NCBI GenBank assembly: GCA_038120515.1
Contig: JAYOLW010000017.1
Coordinates: forward strand, 1-33,233
Direction: 5' to 3'
DNA from: JADHOX01 sp038120515
Lineage (GTDB): Bacteria > Pseudomonadota > Alphaproteobacteria > Rickettsiales > JABIRX01
Length of the DNA: 33,233 bases
The notes below the pieces were generated by a model, which saw nothing but the letters and a program-made list of their open reading frames with translations, did no database searches and was not told the DNA's origin. The position numbers were made by a program, and so were the translations under genes. Positions 15,658 to 24,381 of the stretch are shown here, piece after piece; positions within the stretch are counted from its first letter, which is position 1, and each line of letters starts with the position of its first letter.

Positions 15658-17457
15658 ATGCAAATAGCACTTATAATTCTTTCAGTATTAACTTCAGGCG
15701 CAGCAATAGTTTTTGGTCTAGCACTAAGAAAATACCAAAACAAAGTTTTCGAAGATACTGTTAATCACAAAAAAGAAATAGAAGAAAAACAAGAAATTAT
15801 TAACAACAAAGAAAGAGATATAGAATCTGCTAAAGTTGAACTTGATCATTTAAAAACTGAAATACAAGATGCTACAGAAAATCACGATATCGAACTTAAG
15901 TCATCATATCAAAAAGGACTGAAGGAAGGAGAAATAAAATCTCTAGAACTAAAAGAACAGCTAGAGGCTAAGATGTCAGAAATTCAAAATTTACATAACA
16001 AGATAAAAACTCTGGCAAAGGATGCTAATCAAAAAAAAGCTTTAGAACAAATTCAATCAAAAATATCAAGCCTAGTTGCAGAACTGCACGACACTACAAA
16101 CCATTGCCTTCGTCATAATTTCAAAAAACAACAATTAATTGCTCATAACAAAACTATTACCTTAGCTCCAAAGACTATAACTTCTGAATATCAGTTATCT
16201 TTTGATGAAATTTTAGCAAATAGTGAACTTGTTGAAAATGAAGATTATTTGATTGATAAATTAACTACAGATTCAGGTGAAGAGAAATGTCATTACACTG
16301 TTTTTATAATTTCAAATGAAACAGTAATTTTAGTTGATAACAAACTTGCTTTATTTTTTGAAGAAAACAGCTCAGCTTTTAAAGCAAATGATGATGATGC
16401 ACACAAACAAATTAATGAAATAATCGAAGAAAGAATAAATTTTTTAAGTAATGCCGAACTTCAAGAAAGTATAAAAGAAATTGTCTCTAATCTAGATACT
16501 GTATTAGAAGTAAAATCATTTATGGCATCAATTTATATACCTAGTGAAATAATATTTAATGAATTATTAAAACCAAATTTTGATTTTTTTAATAAAATAA
16601 ATAATGCAGGAATTAATCCTATAATGCCTGCTGGAATTGTATCAATTTTAAAATCAGCAGAATCATCTTTTATGTTAGAAGATGCATTGGTTAATTATAA
16701 AATTGTTGACGATATTGCAAATGACATTGACAAAGTTTTGACAGATATTTCTGACAATCCACTAGATTCTGAAAATGTTGATAATCAAGCAAGTGATCCT
16801 TCCGCTTCATTTGAAAAGAACATCCCAAACATAGCAACCGCTGAAGCTAATGAAACAGAACCTACAGAAGCTGATACTAACAACCANNNNNNNNNNNNNN
16901 NNNNNNNNNNNNNNNNNNNNNNNNNNNNNNNNNNNNNNNNNNNNNNNNNNNNNNNNNNNNNNNNNNNNNNNNNNNNNNNNNNNNNNGCCAATAGCTCTGA
17001 TTTTGATCTTGATTTTGACACTGACTCAACTGCAGCAACCACTGAAGCTAATGAAATAGACAATTCTGATGCAAGTAATGCAGAATCTGATTTTGACTTT
17101 GATGATTTTACATCAAATACCAATGAAACAACTGATGAAAATTCGGATTCTATAGAGTTTCAAAACAATGATTTTGTATCTGAAAATAACACTAATAAAA
17201 AATTCTCACCAGAAATCGAGCATGATAATTATAATTCTGAAGCAATGAGCGATCAAAATGTCGATTTTGAATTAGATGAAAATGTAGAAAATTTAAAATC
17301 CCACCCAAATAATGGTGATGGGAGTATTGATCAACTTGATATTGGCGGATTTTTAAATGACACTGGTAGCAATAATCAATCAGAAAGCTCTGATAATAAT
17401 TCAGAAAACAACAACCAAGATGATTCTGATAATTTAGATCAATTTTTAAAAAGTTAA
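15658..17457 (+). CDS. RmuC-like protein with long acidic repeat tail; 100-N gap inside
   Basis: The N-terminus is a single membrane helix (about residues 2-22) followed by a coiled coil to about residue 140, as in RmuC proteins. The next domain has ETVILVDNKLALFFEE, comparable with the VIVDSKV strand of the RmuC PD-(D/E)xK-like nuclease, and FMASIYIPSEIIFNELL...GINPIMPAGIVSILK, comparable with the FIP...SPTTL region. RmuC limits recombination at repeats. The match is distant and the catalytic set is not complete to my eye. From residue 370 the chain is Asp/Glu/Asn/Ser-rich, with SDFDLDFD and SDFDFDD repeats and no Pro or aromatic core, so it is probably disordered. The N run at 16887-16986 hides part of this tail. 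Six bases separate it from the Nramp-like gene. Confidence 0.65.
   Translation: MQIALIILSVLTSGAAIVFGLALRKYQNKVFEDTVNHKKEIEEKQEIINNKERDIESAKVELDHLKTEIQDATENHDIELKSSYQKGLKEGEIKSLELKEQLEAKMSEIQNLHNKIKTLAKDANQKKALEQIQSKISSLVAELHDTTNHCLRHNFKKQQLIAHNKTITLAPKTITSEYQLSFDEILANSELVENEDYLIDKLTTDSGEEKCHYTVFIISNETVILVDNKLALFFEENSSAFKANDDDAHKQINEIIEERINFLSNAELQESIKEIVSNLDTVLEVKSFMASIYIPSEIIFNELLKPNFDFFNKINNAGINPIMPAGIVSILKSAESSFMLEDALVNYKIVDDIANDIDKVLTDISDNPLDSENVDNQASDPSASFEKNIPNIATAEANETEPTEADTNNXXXXXXXXXXXXXXXXXXXXXXXXXXXXXXXXXXANSSDFDLDFDTDSTAATTEANEIDNSDASNAESDFDFDDFTSNTNETTDENSDSIEFQNNDFVSENNTNKKFSPEIEHDNYNSEAMSDQNVDFELDENVENLKSHPNNGDGSIDQLDIGGFLNDTGSNNQSESSDNNSENNNQDDSDNLDQFLKS
16834..17060 (+). repeat. 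Direct repeat flanking the 100-N gap in the acidic tail
   Basis: A 26-base segment starting GCAACC and reading CTGAAGCTAATGAAA occurs at 16834-16859 and again at 17035-17060, with two mismatches. It encodes AT(A/T)EANE(T/I). The repeats lie on both sides of the gap, which suggests a tandem array that the assembler could not resolve. Confidence 0.6.
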
Positions 17458-17463
17458 ATTTTA

Positions 17464-18729
17464 ATGTTAACATTAATTAAATCCTTAGATTTTAAAAAAT
17501 TTGGTCCTGGTCTTCTACTTGCGGCAACCGCAATTGGTGTCTCTCATATTGTTCAATCTGTTCAAGCTGGTGGAACATATGGCCCAATATTGATTCTAGC
17601 TATAATTTTTAGCCATTTAGTCAAATACCCTTTTTTTCTTACATCAGCAAAATATACAGCAAATAAACATAAAAGCCTACTTACTGGTTATTTTGAACTA
17701 CACCCAATTTTCTTAATGCTATTTTTAGTCTTAACATTTATCTCAATGTTTAGCCTTCAAGCAGTCGTAACACTAATAACGGCAGCAGTTGTTCAAAATA
17801 TATTTCATTTTAATATAACAATTGGCCAACTATCTTCAATTGTCTTGATCATCTGTGCAATCATTTTATTTATAGGACGCTATGATTTTTTAGACAAATT
17901 AATCAAACCAATAATTTTAGTATTATTTTTAGCAACGGTTGTTGCTTTAATATATTCATTAACTGGTCAAAATGACCCAAATTCTTTTGTTAAAAAGCCT
18001 GCATTTTCCTTATTTTCTAAGACTGATTTTTTATTTTTAATTGCTTTCATAGGCTGGATGCCATGTCCACTTGACTGCGTAGTTTGGAATTCACTATGGA
18101 ATAAACGCAAACAAGAAACCTCTAATAATTATTATGATTTCAAAACAATTAAACTAGATTTTAAAATTGGATATTTCACAGCATGTATTTTAGCCATTTT
18201 ATTTTTACTACTTGGTTATTTTATTTTTTATAAAAACAACACTACTATTGAAAGCAGTGCGGTCCCATTCATTAGAAAATTTCTTGGAATTTATACAAGT
18301 CAATTTGGACAAATGGCTTTTTATATTATTGCAATTGCTGCATTACTAACAATGTTTAGCACAACAATAACATGCCTAGATGCCTATCCAAGAGTGATTA
18401 GTAAATCAATAAATATTTTCTCACGGTCATATCTAGGCAAAGAAATCAATGAACATAATTTTTATAATTACTTTTTAATTTTCACAACCATTGGAACTAT
18501 CTTAGTCTTGTTATTTTTGCTAACTAATATGCGTGAAATCATAATGGTGGCAACTCTTATTTCTTTTGTTTCAACAGCAATTTTGGTAATTATTCATCAT
18601 AAGATCAATCTAAAACTATCTGATGAATTTCCAAATGTTAGGATGTCTGGATTTGAGAAAAGTTATTCAATATTATGCATATTATTGATCTTAACTCTTT
18701 GCATCATTATGATCGCAAATCTTTTCTAA
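17464..18729 (+). CDS. Nramp-like membrane transporter (divergent clade)
   Basis: Polytopic protein of 421 residues with about 11 helices and the Nramp (COG1914) layout. Helix 1 reads GPGLLLAATAIGVSHIVQS where manganese/iron carriers have GPG...DPGN, so the metal-binding Asp and Asn are replaced by Gly and His. Helix 6 has GWMPCPLD where canonical members have MPH. Such changes occur in side branches of the family whose substrate may not be Mn2+ or Fe2+. It starts six bases after the RmuC-like gene, suggesting one operon, and its stop overlaps the rsmA stop by a few bases in convergent orientation. Confidence 0.78.
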   Translation: MLTLIKSLDFKKFGPGLLLAATAIGVSHIVQSVQAGGTYGPILILAIIFSHLVKYPFFLTSAKYTANKHKSLLTGYFELHPIFLMLFLVLTFISMFSLQAVVTLITAAVVQNIFHFNITIGQLSSIVLIICAIILFIGRYDFLDKLIKPIILVLFLATVVALIYSLTGQNDPNSFVKKPAFSLFSKTDFLFLIAFIGWMPCPLDCVVWNSLWNKRKQETSNNYYDFKTIKLDFKIGYFTACILAILFLLLGYFIFYKNNTTIESSAVPFIRKFLGIYTSQFGQMAFYIIAIAALLTMFSTTITCLDAYPRVISKSINIFSRSYLGKEINEHNFYNYFLIFTTIGTILVLLFLLTNMREIIMVATLISFVSTAILVIIHHKINLKLSDEFPNVRMSGFEKSYSILCILLILTLCIIMIANLF

Positions 18730-19535
18730 TCACTTTTACTTTTGAAATATAATTGCTTAATTTCAGCCATTGATAATTGATGTGGCCTCTTATTTAAAAT
18801 CAAAGCATCAATATCATTTAAATTGATATTTATTGCCTTTAAAGCATTGGTTACAACTTTTCTTTTTTGTGCAAACAAAGCCTTTGTGAAATCTTGAAAC
18901 TCTTGAAGATTTATTTTGGAAAAATCATCAATACCTTCTTCAAATTTAATAACCATTGACATAACCTTGGGCGCTGGCAGAAATGCTGAAGGTTTTACAA
19001 GAAACAACTTTTTGGCAGAACCAACTAAATTTGTTAAAACAGCTAATCTTGCAAAATTTTTATCACCAGATTTTGCAATAATTCTATCTGCTACCTCTTT
19101 TTGAAACATCAAAACCATTGCTTTTACATTTCGATATTTACTAATGAGATCGGCATATATTTGCGTTGAAATATTATAAGGTAAATTTGAAACAATTGAG
19201 ATTTCTTTACCAAAAATTGTATAATCAACATCTAAGCAATCTTTATTAATTATTTCTATATCAATTCCATAAAATTTCGAAAGCTCCTTATATATTGGAC
19301 TAAAACGCTCATCCATTTCAACTAAAATTAATTTTCTAGGTTGTTGTTTTAGAATTGAACGGGTTAAGCAAGCAGGACCAGGACCAATTTCAATAACAAT
19401 TTTATTATTTAGATCAATTTTAGAGACAATTTTGTCAGTTAAACTTTCATTAATTATAAAGTTTTGTCCCAATGATTTGTTATTATTAAGGCCTAATTCT
19501 TTGATGAATTGATATGTAGATTTTAAACTATCCAT
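18726..19535 (-). CDS. rsmA: 16S rRNA (adenine1518-N6/adenine1519-N6)-dimethyltransferase
   Basis: RsmA/KsgA dimethylates two adjacent adenines in helix 45 of 16S rRNA during late small-subunit assembly. Motifs: NNKSLGQNFI at the N-terminus, SAM-binding VIEIGPGPACLTRSIL, LVEMDERF (acidic residue holding the ribose), and the catalytic NLPYNIS. The C-terminal domain has PKVMSMVIKFE and FAQKRKVVTNALK. Length 269 is normal. It follows the surA gene by one base, matching the conserved surA-(pdxA)-rsmA order, with pdxA absent here. Confidence 0.96.
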   Translation of the reverse strand: MDSLKSTYQFIKELGLNNNKSLGQNFIINESLTDKIVSKIDLNNKIVIEIGPGPACLTRSILKQQPRKLILVEMDERFSPIYKELSKFYGIDIEIINKDCLDVDYTIFGKEISIVSNLPYNISTQIYADLISKYRNVKAMVLMFQKEVADRIIAKSGDKNFARLAVLTNLVGSAKKLFLVKPSAFLPAPKVMSMVIKFEEGIDDFSKINLQEFQDFTKALFAQKRKVVTNALKAININLNDIDALILNKRPHQLSMAEIKQLYFKSKSD

Positions 19536-19536
19536 A

Positions 19537-20454
19537 TTAAGAGGCTAATTGATCATACCTTTCAATAAAAGCCTGATTTTTAAGATTTTCAAACACTGTA
19601 TTTACTTTTCTCTCAAACTTATTCATCAGTAGTTTTTGTTTAATATCATCACGATTTTTTATCACCTTATCTGTAATAGAAATAAGACTTAAAATAATGT
19701 AACTATTTTGGCTTTCAAATGGTTGCGAGATTTCACCAGATCTTAGAGCATTGATTTGTTCTAATAATAATGTATCAATATCATTTGCATAATTACTCAT
19801 AACCCTGTTTTGATCTACATCAGAACTATAAAATTGCTGTTTGAGATTTGTAAAACTGATATTACCTTTGACTAATTCTTGATAATAATCATTAGCTAAC
19901 ATTTTAGCATTATTTTGATCTTCGTTAAAGTCAATTTTAATAATATCATATTCATAGAGTCGATTATGTTTAGATGATTGAATATATTCATCAATTTCAT
20001 ATTCACTAACACTTAACCCTTGATAGAGAGTACCATATAAATATCTTTGCCACTTTAATTGATGTTGAATAGTATCTCTAAAAAGGTCAATATCGACGAC
20101 TTTATCAATATTAGTCAGAAATTCATCAAGAGTTAGATTGTTTTTAAATGCAAGATCAGCTATTACATTATCTATATCGGCCTTATCAACAGTAATATTT
20201 AACTGATCTGCTGCATCATTTTTTATAGCCTCATCAATTAAAATTTCTCTAACTTGAAAAAATAACTGCGGTATGTTTTGTTGGGTTACCTCAATCCCAG
20301 ACTGATATGACAGAAACCTTAATCTTTGCATGATATCATAATTTGTGATAATTTCTTGTCCTACAGTTGCAGAAACAAATATCGTAAACCCTTCTGATCT
20401 TGCTAAATTCAATGGAAACATTATTAATAAAATTATAAGCGTAAGTTTTTGCAT
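19537..20454 (-). CDS. SurA-like periplasmic chaperone
   Basis: SurA-type protein of 305 residues with an N-terminal signal peptide (MQKLTLIILLIMFPLNLARS) and the SurA N-domain pattern ATVGQEIITNYDIMQRLRFL. One degenerate PPIase-like segment follows (YEYDIIKIDF ... GEISQPFESQNSYIILSL), while E. coli SurA (428 residues) has two parvulin domains, so this is a short form that probably acts mainly as a chaperone for outer-membrane proteins. It is first in a two-gene unit with rsmA. The upstream 70 bases are shared with a divergent acetyltransferase gene. Confidence 0.82.
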   Translation of the reverse strand: MQKLTLIILLIMFPLNLARSEGFTIFVSATVGQEIITNYDIMQRLRFLSYQSGIEVTQQNIPQLFFQVREILIDEAIKNDAADQLNITVDKADIDNVIADLAFKNNLTLDEFLTNIDKVVDIDLFRDTIQHQLKWQRYLYGTLYQGLSVSEYEIDEYIQSSKHNRLYEYDIIKIDFNEDQNNAKMLANDYYQELVKGNISFTNLKQQFYSSDVDQNRVMSNYANDIDTLLLEQINALRSGEISQPFESQNSYIILSLISITDKVIKNRDDIKQKLLMNKFERKVNTVFENLKNQAFIERYDQLAS

Positions 20455-20527
20455 TAGTTAAAGTTCAAAAAAAATTACTAGTAACATTATTACAATTGTG
20501 AGATATAAAAAATTTTAGAATAGTTTA

Positions 20528-20956
20528 ATGATTAAAATTACAAAATATAGTAAATTGTCAGATATTCTTGAGTTTGTACCATTATTTAAAGAGAGATATA
20601 CAAATTTAAGTGCTGAAGAAATCAAATATTATTTATCAATCACGGTAAAAACTTGTAAATTTAGATTATTAATTGCTCAAAATGAAAATGAGGAGATTTT
20701 GGGTATGGCGGCTTTTCATATTGGAGCCCTTTTATATTGCGGCAAATTTATTCAAGTATCTAGCTTATTTGTAAGAAGCAATACTCGTAATAAAGGTATA
20801 GCACAGTTACTTATGGGAAATATTGAAAATGAAGGTAAAATAAATAATTGCGATAATATTGTATTAGACTCTTTCACAAACAATACCGACTCTCATGAAT
20901 TTTACCAAAAACTAGGCTTTGAAAAAAAAACCTTCCATTTTATGAAGAAAATTTAA
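20528..20956 (+). CDS. GNAT family N-acetyltransferase
   Basis: Protein of 142 residues with the GNAT fold: VSSLFVRSNTRNKGIAQLLM forms beta-4 and motif A, whose R/Q-x-x-G-x-G/A loop (RNKGIA) binds acetyl-CoA pyrophosphate, and NNTDSHEFYQKLGFEKK forms motif B with the usual A/H-x-x-F-Y-x-x-x-G-F pattern. The acceptor is unknown. It starts with an ATG in an AT-rich divergent region opposite surA and ends overlapping by four bases with the convergent methyltransferase gene. Confidence 0.85.
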   Translation: MIKITKYSKLSDILEFVPLFKERYTNLSAEEIKYYLSITVKTCKFRLLIAQNENEEILGMAAFHIGALLYCGKFIQVSSLFVRSNTRNKGIAQLLMGNIENEGKINNCDNIVLDSFTNNTDSHEFYQKLGFEKKTFHFMKKI

Positions 20957-21564
20957 TTTTCAAAAACTGCTACCATTTCAAGATGAATATTAGCATAGAA
21001 CTGGTCTAGAGGTAGTAAAGTGCTAATTTTAAAACCATTTTGAAGCATAATCTTACTATCACGTTTAAAAGTAATGGGGTTACAGGAAACCATAATTACT
21101 TTGTGAATTCTGGATTTTGAAATTTGAATAATTTGATTTTTAGCCCCATCCCTTGGAGGATTTATTATAGCAACATCATATTTTGCAACCTCTTTAGACT
21201 GAAGTGGTTTTTTAAATAAATCACGATAAAAATATTCAACATTCTTAAGTTGATTTTCCGATATCACCTCTTTTGCAGCCATTACCATATTTTTAATTCC
21301 TTCATAGGCAGTGATATTTGTCACTTTGTCATATATACTAAAACTATATGTACCAACACCAGCAAATAATTCCAAAACATTATCACCATGATTTATATTA
21401 TTTGCGATAACTTCAATAATTTTTTCCTCAATTTTTCTACTAGCTTGTATGAAATAATTCACCGGTGGATAGATTTTTAAATTTGCAAATTCTATAAAAG
21501 CTGCATGATTATCAAATATTATTTCTTCATGATTTATAAATTGAGCAAATCTTGCAACATTATT
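20953..21564 (-). pseudogene. RlmD/TrmA-family 23S rRNA methyltransferase, C-terminal part
   Basis: This frame carries the catalytic domain of a uracil-C5 RNA methyltransferase: KIYPPVNYFIQAS, SAM motif NVLELFAGVGTYSF, AIINPPRDGAK and VSCNPITFKRD with the nucleophilic Cys. Coding sense extends upstream of the GTG at 21462 to a stop at 21565-21567, with NNVARFAQFINHEE at its head, so 21462 is not the natural start. It is the 3' half of a gene broken at the 10-N gap. If the break is real, the enzyme is inactive; if it is an assembly fault, the gene is intact and encodes 420 residues. Confidence 0.85.
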
Positions 21565-21623
21565 TTATTCACTTTTTGGAAATTATGGCTTATTTTATCT
21601 TGGACNNNNNNNNNNACATTATT
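21557..21623. mobile_element. Insertion footprint with 8-bp direct repeat around an assembly gap
   Basis: ACATTATT occurs at 21557-21564 and at 21616-21623, directly after the 10 Ns (21606-21615). Between them are 41 bases of unfamiliar sequence and the gap. Removing 59 bases (one repeat copy plus the insert) restores the methyltransferase frame exactly: CEDNN joins VARFAQ. This is the pattern of a transposable element with an 8-bp target duplication whose body is missing. No transposase is visible, so the element family is unknown. Confidence 0.5.
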
Positions 21624-22274
21624 GTCTTCACAAAAGTTTCTGATATTTTCTTTGTCATGTTTAGTAAGATATTCCAAGCAGCTAAGCATAATATCAAAAC
21701 TATGACCAAGATCATAAATTATAATTTCCTTTAGGATGCGTTTAATTTTGATTGAGTTAAGCAAAACTCTTAATTTTGGCATTAATTTATTAATACGATC
21801 AGTCGCTATTAAACATTTTTTAACATCAACAACTTTATGCGATAATTCAGTATAAAAACCAATTTTAAGATCAGAATCAAAATTAATTTTGAGGTTTAAC
21901 TTACGCCTTTCATTATATCCAGTTTCAAATATTCTGCCTGATTTTAAACTACCCTTTGTAAGATCAACTGCTATTTCATCAGCAATATTTTGTTTAAAAT
22001 CAAGATAGGAATTGTGATTAAAATGCTGCATATTACAACCACCACATTTATCATAATATAAACATGGTGGATTTATCCTCATAGGACTCGCCTTGGTTAT
22101 CTCGAGCAGTTTTGCTTTAGCATAGCCCTCTCTTTTATCATAAATTTTGGCTATTACTTCATCACCTACAACTGTTTTAGCGACATAAATATTTATATTT
22201 TTATAACTAGCTATTCCCTCAGCTTTTGAATTAATATTAGTAATAATAAGCTTGATTTCTTGACCTAACAACAT
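21616..22274 (-). pseudogene. RlmD/TrmA-family 23S rRNA methyltransferase, N-terminal part
   Basis: N-terminal half of the same enzyme. It has a TRAM-like RNA-binding domain (ITNINSKAEGIASY ... VAKTVVGDEVIAKI), then PPCLYYDKCGGCNMQHF with a C-x5-C-x2-C set and a later VKKCLI, the four cysteines that hold a [4Fe-4S] cluster in RlmD-type enzymes. It runs into the gap after RNFCEDNN. The ATG at 22274 is the natural start. Together with the 3' part it would form a full-length 23S rRNA uracil-C5 methyltransferase. Confidence 0.85.
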
Positions 22275-22320
22275 GAATGACCTAATAATTTTGTTATATT
22301 AATAGCATTACGCTTTCATA

Positions 22321-22740
22321 ATGTCAGAATTATTTTTATTATTCTTTTCCTGCCTTATCTCAGCCACAATTATTCCGACAGGTTCAGAAGTAATATTAGT
22401 GGGTCTTATAAAATTATCTGATCACAACACGGCTAAATTACTAATGATAGCAACAGCTGGAAATGTATTAGGAGCTGTAATTAATTGGTTTTTGGGCACA
22501 AAAATCTTATATTTCCAAAATAAAAAATATTTCCCTCTTAAACCTAAACAATTAGCTAAAGCAACCGCATATTTTGAAAAATATGGGAAATGGGCATTAT
22601 TATTTGCCTGGGTTCCAATTATAGGTGACCCAATAACTGTAATATCAGGAGTATTGAAAACAAAATTTTTGACATTTTTAGCCTTTGTTACAATAGGCAA
22701 ATTTTTTAGATATTTTCTAGTAGTTATCTTTTTTATTTAG
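22321..22740 (+). CDS. YqaA-like (DedA/VTT-type) inner-membrane protein
   Basis: Membrane protein of 139 residues with four hydrophobic segments, close in length to E. coli YqaA (142). The pattern TIIPTGSEVILVGL followed by GNVLGAVINWFLG and AYFEKYGKWALLFAWVPIIGDPITVISGVLK matches the YqaA/VTT group related to DedA flippases: a helix hairpin with Gly-rich turns and a FxxxG...R/P-x-x-x-D segment. A role in lipid transport is possible by family. It lies 62 bases before the bufferin-type cassette, which has its own promoter, so a functional link is uncertain. Confidence 0.78.
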   Translation: MSELFLLFFSCLISATIIPTGSEVILVGLIKLSDHNTAKLLMIATAGNVLGAVINWFLGTKILYFQNKKYFPLKPKQLAKATAYFEKYGKWALLFAWVPIIGDPITVISGVLKTKFLTFLAFVTIGKFFRYFLVVIFFI

Positions 22741-22759
22741 CAAAAATAATTATGTTTTA

Positions 22760-22787
22760 TTGTACCACCACACTATGCTAATATAAT
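22760..22787 (+). promoter_or_regulatory. Promoter of the bufferin-type cassette
   Basis: TTGTAC at 22760-22765 and an exact TATAAT at 22782-22787, 16 bases apart. Transcription would begin near 22794, about nine bases before the ATG of bufB, with no room for a normal Shine-Dalgarno. No metal-regulator operator is recognisable. Confidence 0.5.
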
Positions 22788-22802
22788 TTATAGATTTGTC
22801 CC

Positions 22803-23606
22803 ATGTTTGGCTTAGGTCTTCGTTATCCTCATCATCAATATGTATTAGATAAAAAACCCAATATTGATTTTTTTGAAATTCATTCAGAAAATTTTATAGC
22901 TGATGGTGGTGGATCTCATTATTTTCTTGAGCAAATTTCGGTGCATTATCCCATCTCATTTCATTGTGTTGGTTTATCTCTTGGCTCAAGTTCAGGAATT
23001 TCAAGAAAACATGCCCAAAATATCAAACAATTAATTAATAAATTTAAGCCAATTTTAATATCTGATCATATATCTTGGACAAATTATCTAAATCATAGCT
23101 CCAATGATTTATTACCGCTGCCATATACTCAAGAATCTTTGAATATTTTCTGTGACAATGTCAAATATGTTCAAGATTTATTCGGACGCAATATTTTACT
23201 TGAAAACCCGTCATCATATCTAGAGTTTAAACATTCAACATTTAAAGAAGTTGATTTTATTAATCAGATACTAACAAAAACTGATGCTGAATTATTACTC
23301 GATTTAAATAATGTTTTTGTGACTTGCGAGAATTTTGGTTTAAGTTCAAAGCAATATTTAGACAATATTGATATATCCAGAGTTAAAGAAATTCATGTAG
23401 CAGGACATTCGGTATATGAAAAAGATAATATGCAACTGCGCATTGATTCTCATAATGATTTTGTCGCAGATGATGTAATTGATTTATTCAAATATTTAAA
23501 AGCAAAACTAGCAAAACCAGTTCCAACATTACTTGAATGGGATAGCGAAATTCCTGAATTTGCAGTTTTAGCATCAGAACTTAATAGGATCAGGTCGGCA
23601 ATATGA
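22803..23606 (+). CDS. bufB: MNIO family (DUF692) RiPP-modifying oxidase, BufB-type
   Basis: Multinuclear non-haem iron-dependent oxidase of 267 residues, a TIM-barrel enzyme that modifies cysteines in ribosomal peptides. Visible family motifs: GLGLRYPHH (7-11), FFEIHSENF (23-31), SFHCVGLSLGS (52-62), SDHISW (87-92), LLENPSSY (132-139), LLDLNNVFV (165-173), IHVAGH, the DSHND segment and LLEWD. The His, Asp and Glu in these motifs are the metal ligands in characterised MNIO enzymes. Its ATGA overlap with the next gene (DUF2063) and the DUF2282 precursor downstream identify it as BufB of a bufferin-type system, known to form thiooxazoles on copper-binding peptides in Caulobacter. Confidence 0.9.
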   Translation: MFGLGLRYPHHQYVLDKKPNIDFFEIHSENFIADGGGSHYFLEQISVHYPISFHCVGLSLGSSSGISRKHAQNIKQLINKFKPILISDHISWTNYLNHSSNDLLPLPYTQESLNIFCDNVKYVQDLFGRNILLENPSSYLEFKHSTFKEVDFINQILTKTDAELLLDLNNVFVTCENFGLSSKQYLDNIDISRVKEIHVAGHSVYEKDNMQLRIDSHNDFVADDVIDLFKYLKAKLAKPVPTLLEWDSEIPEFAVLASELNRIRSAI

Positions 23607-24331
23607 GTAATTTAAAGGAAACTCAACAACAATTTCTTAATTATATTTTTAATGAAGATGATACAAGAATATTACCGAAAATAAAAGCAGGCAAAACATC
23701 AAAGGCGATTTTATTTTCGATTTATAGAAATAATACAATCGAAAACTTAACTCAAGCACTTCGAATAAAATTCCCAAGAGTACTAACCCATCTAAAAGAT
23801 AATCAATTTAAGATAATAGCAAAAGATTTTATCAAAACCACACCTTCAAAAACCAATAACTTAGACAATTATGGCAAAAGTTTTGCTAAATATTTAAAAT
23901 CAAAAAACGAAATTTTTCTTGCTGATATTGCTCGAGTTGAATGGTTGCTACATCAATCATATTTAGCTAAAAATGATTTAATCTTAGATATTACAAAATT
24001 TAATAAAATTATAGATACAAAAGCTGAGAATATTTGCTTTAGGTTAAAGCCACATTGTTTTTTAATGCAAAGTTTTTTTAATCTTCATTCAAAATATAAA
24101 TTATCAAAACCAAGTAAAGTTTGTGTTTTTTATTTAATTACAAGACAAAATTTGCAACCAAACTTTATCAAAATACCGAAAACAGAATTTAACTTTTTAT
24201 CAGCTATAAGCAAAGGCAATTCTTTAATTGAAATGCATAATAAAAAGATCAGTCATATCGATAAATATTTAGCAAAGCACGTAAACAAAACAATAGTTCT
24301 AAATCTTAAAAATCTAGCAGATAAAGTTTGA
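23603..24331 (+). CDS. bufC: DUF2063 protein, BufC-type RiPP partner of the MNIO enzyme
   Basis: Protein of 242 residues of the HvfC/BufC group (DUF2063, PF09836). The N-terminal helical domain has TQQQFLNYIFNED and LFSIYRNNTIENLTQALRIKFPRVL, the characteristic part of the family (the Y-R-N motif followed by a helix). It then shows DNYGKSFAKYLK and FLADIARVEWLLHQSYLA. The C-terminal part is variable. BufC proteins bind the precursor and present it to the MNIO enzyme. It overlaps bufB by four bases (ATGA), so the two are translationally coupled. It is lysine-rich, as are its neighbours. Confidence 0.88.
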   Translation: MSNLKETQQQFLNYIFNEDDTRILPKIKAGKTSKAILFSIYRNNTIENLTQALRIKFPRVLTHLKDNQFKIIAKDFIKTTPSKTNNLDNYGKSFAKYLKSKNEIFLADIARVEWLLHQSYLAKNDLILDITKFNKIIDTKAENICFRLKPHCFLMQSFFNLHSKYKLSKPSKVCVFYLITRQNLQPNFIKIPKTEFNFLSAISKGNSLIEMHNKKISHIDKYLAKHVNKTIVLNLKNLADKV

Positions 24332-24381
24332 CAAATTCTTATTTAATGACAAAAAAGTTTTAATAAATTTCCGTGCTAATT

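Noticed and set aside
24328..24381. TTGACA overlapping the bufC stop as a separate bufA promoter
   Set aside because: No -10 hexamer at 16-18 bases; the precursor is more likely read from the bufB promoter.
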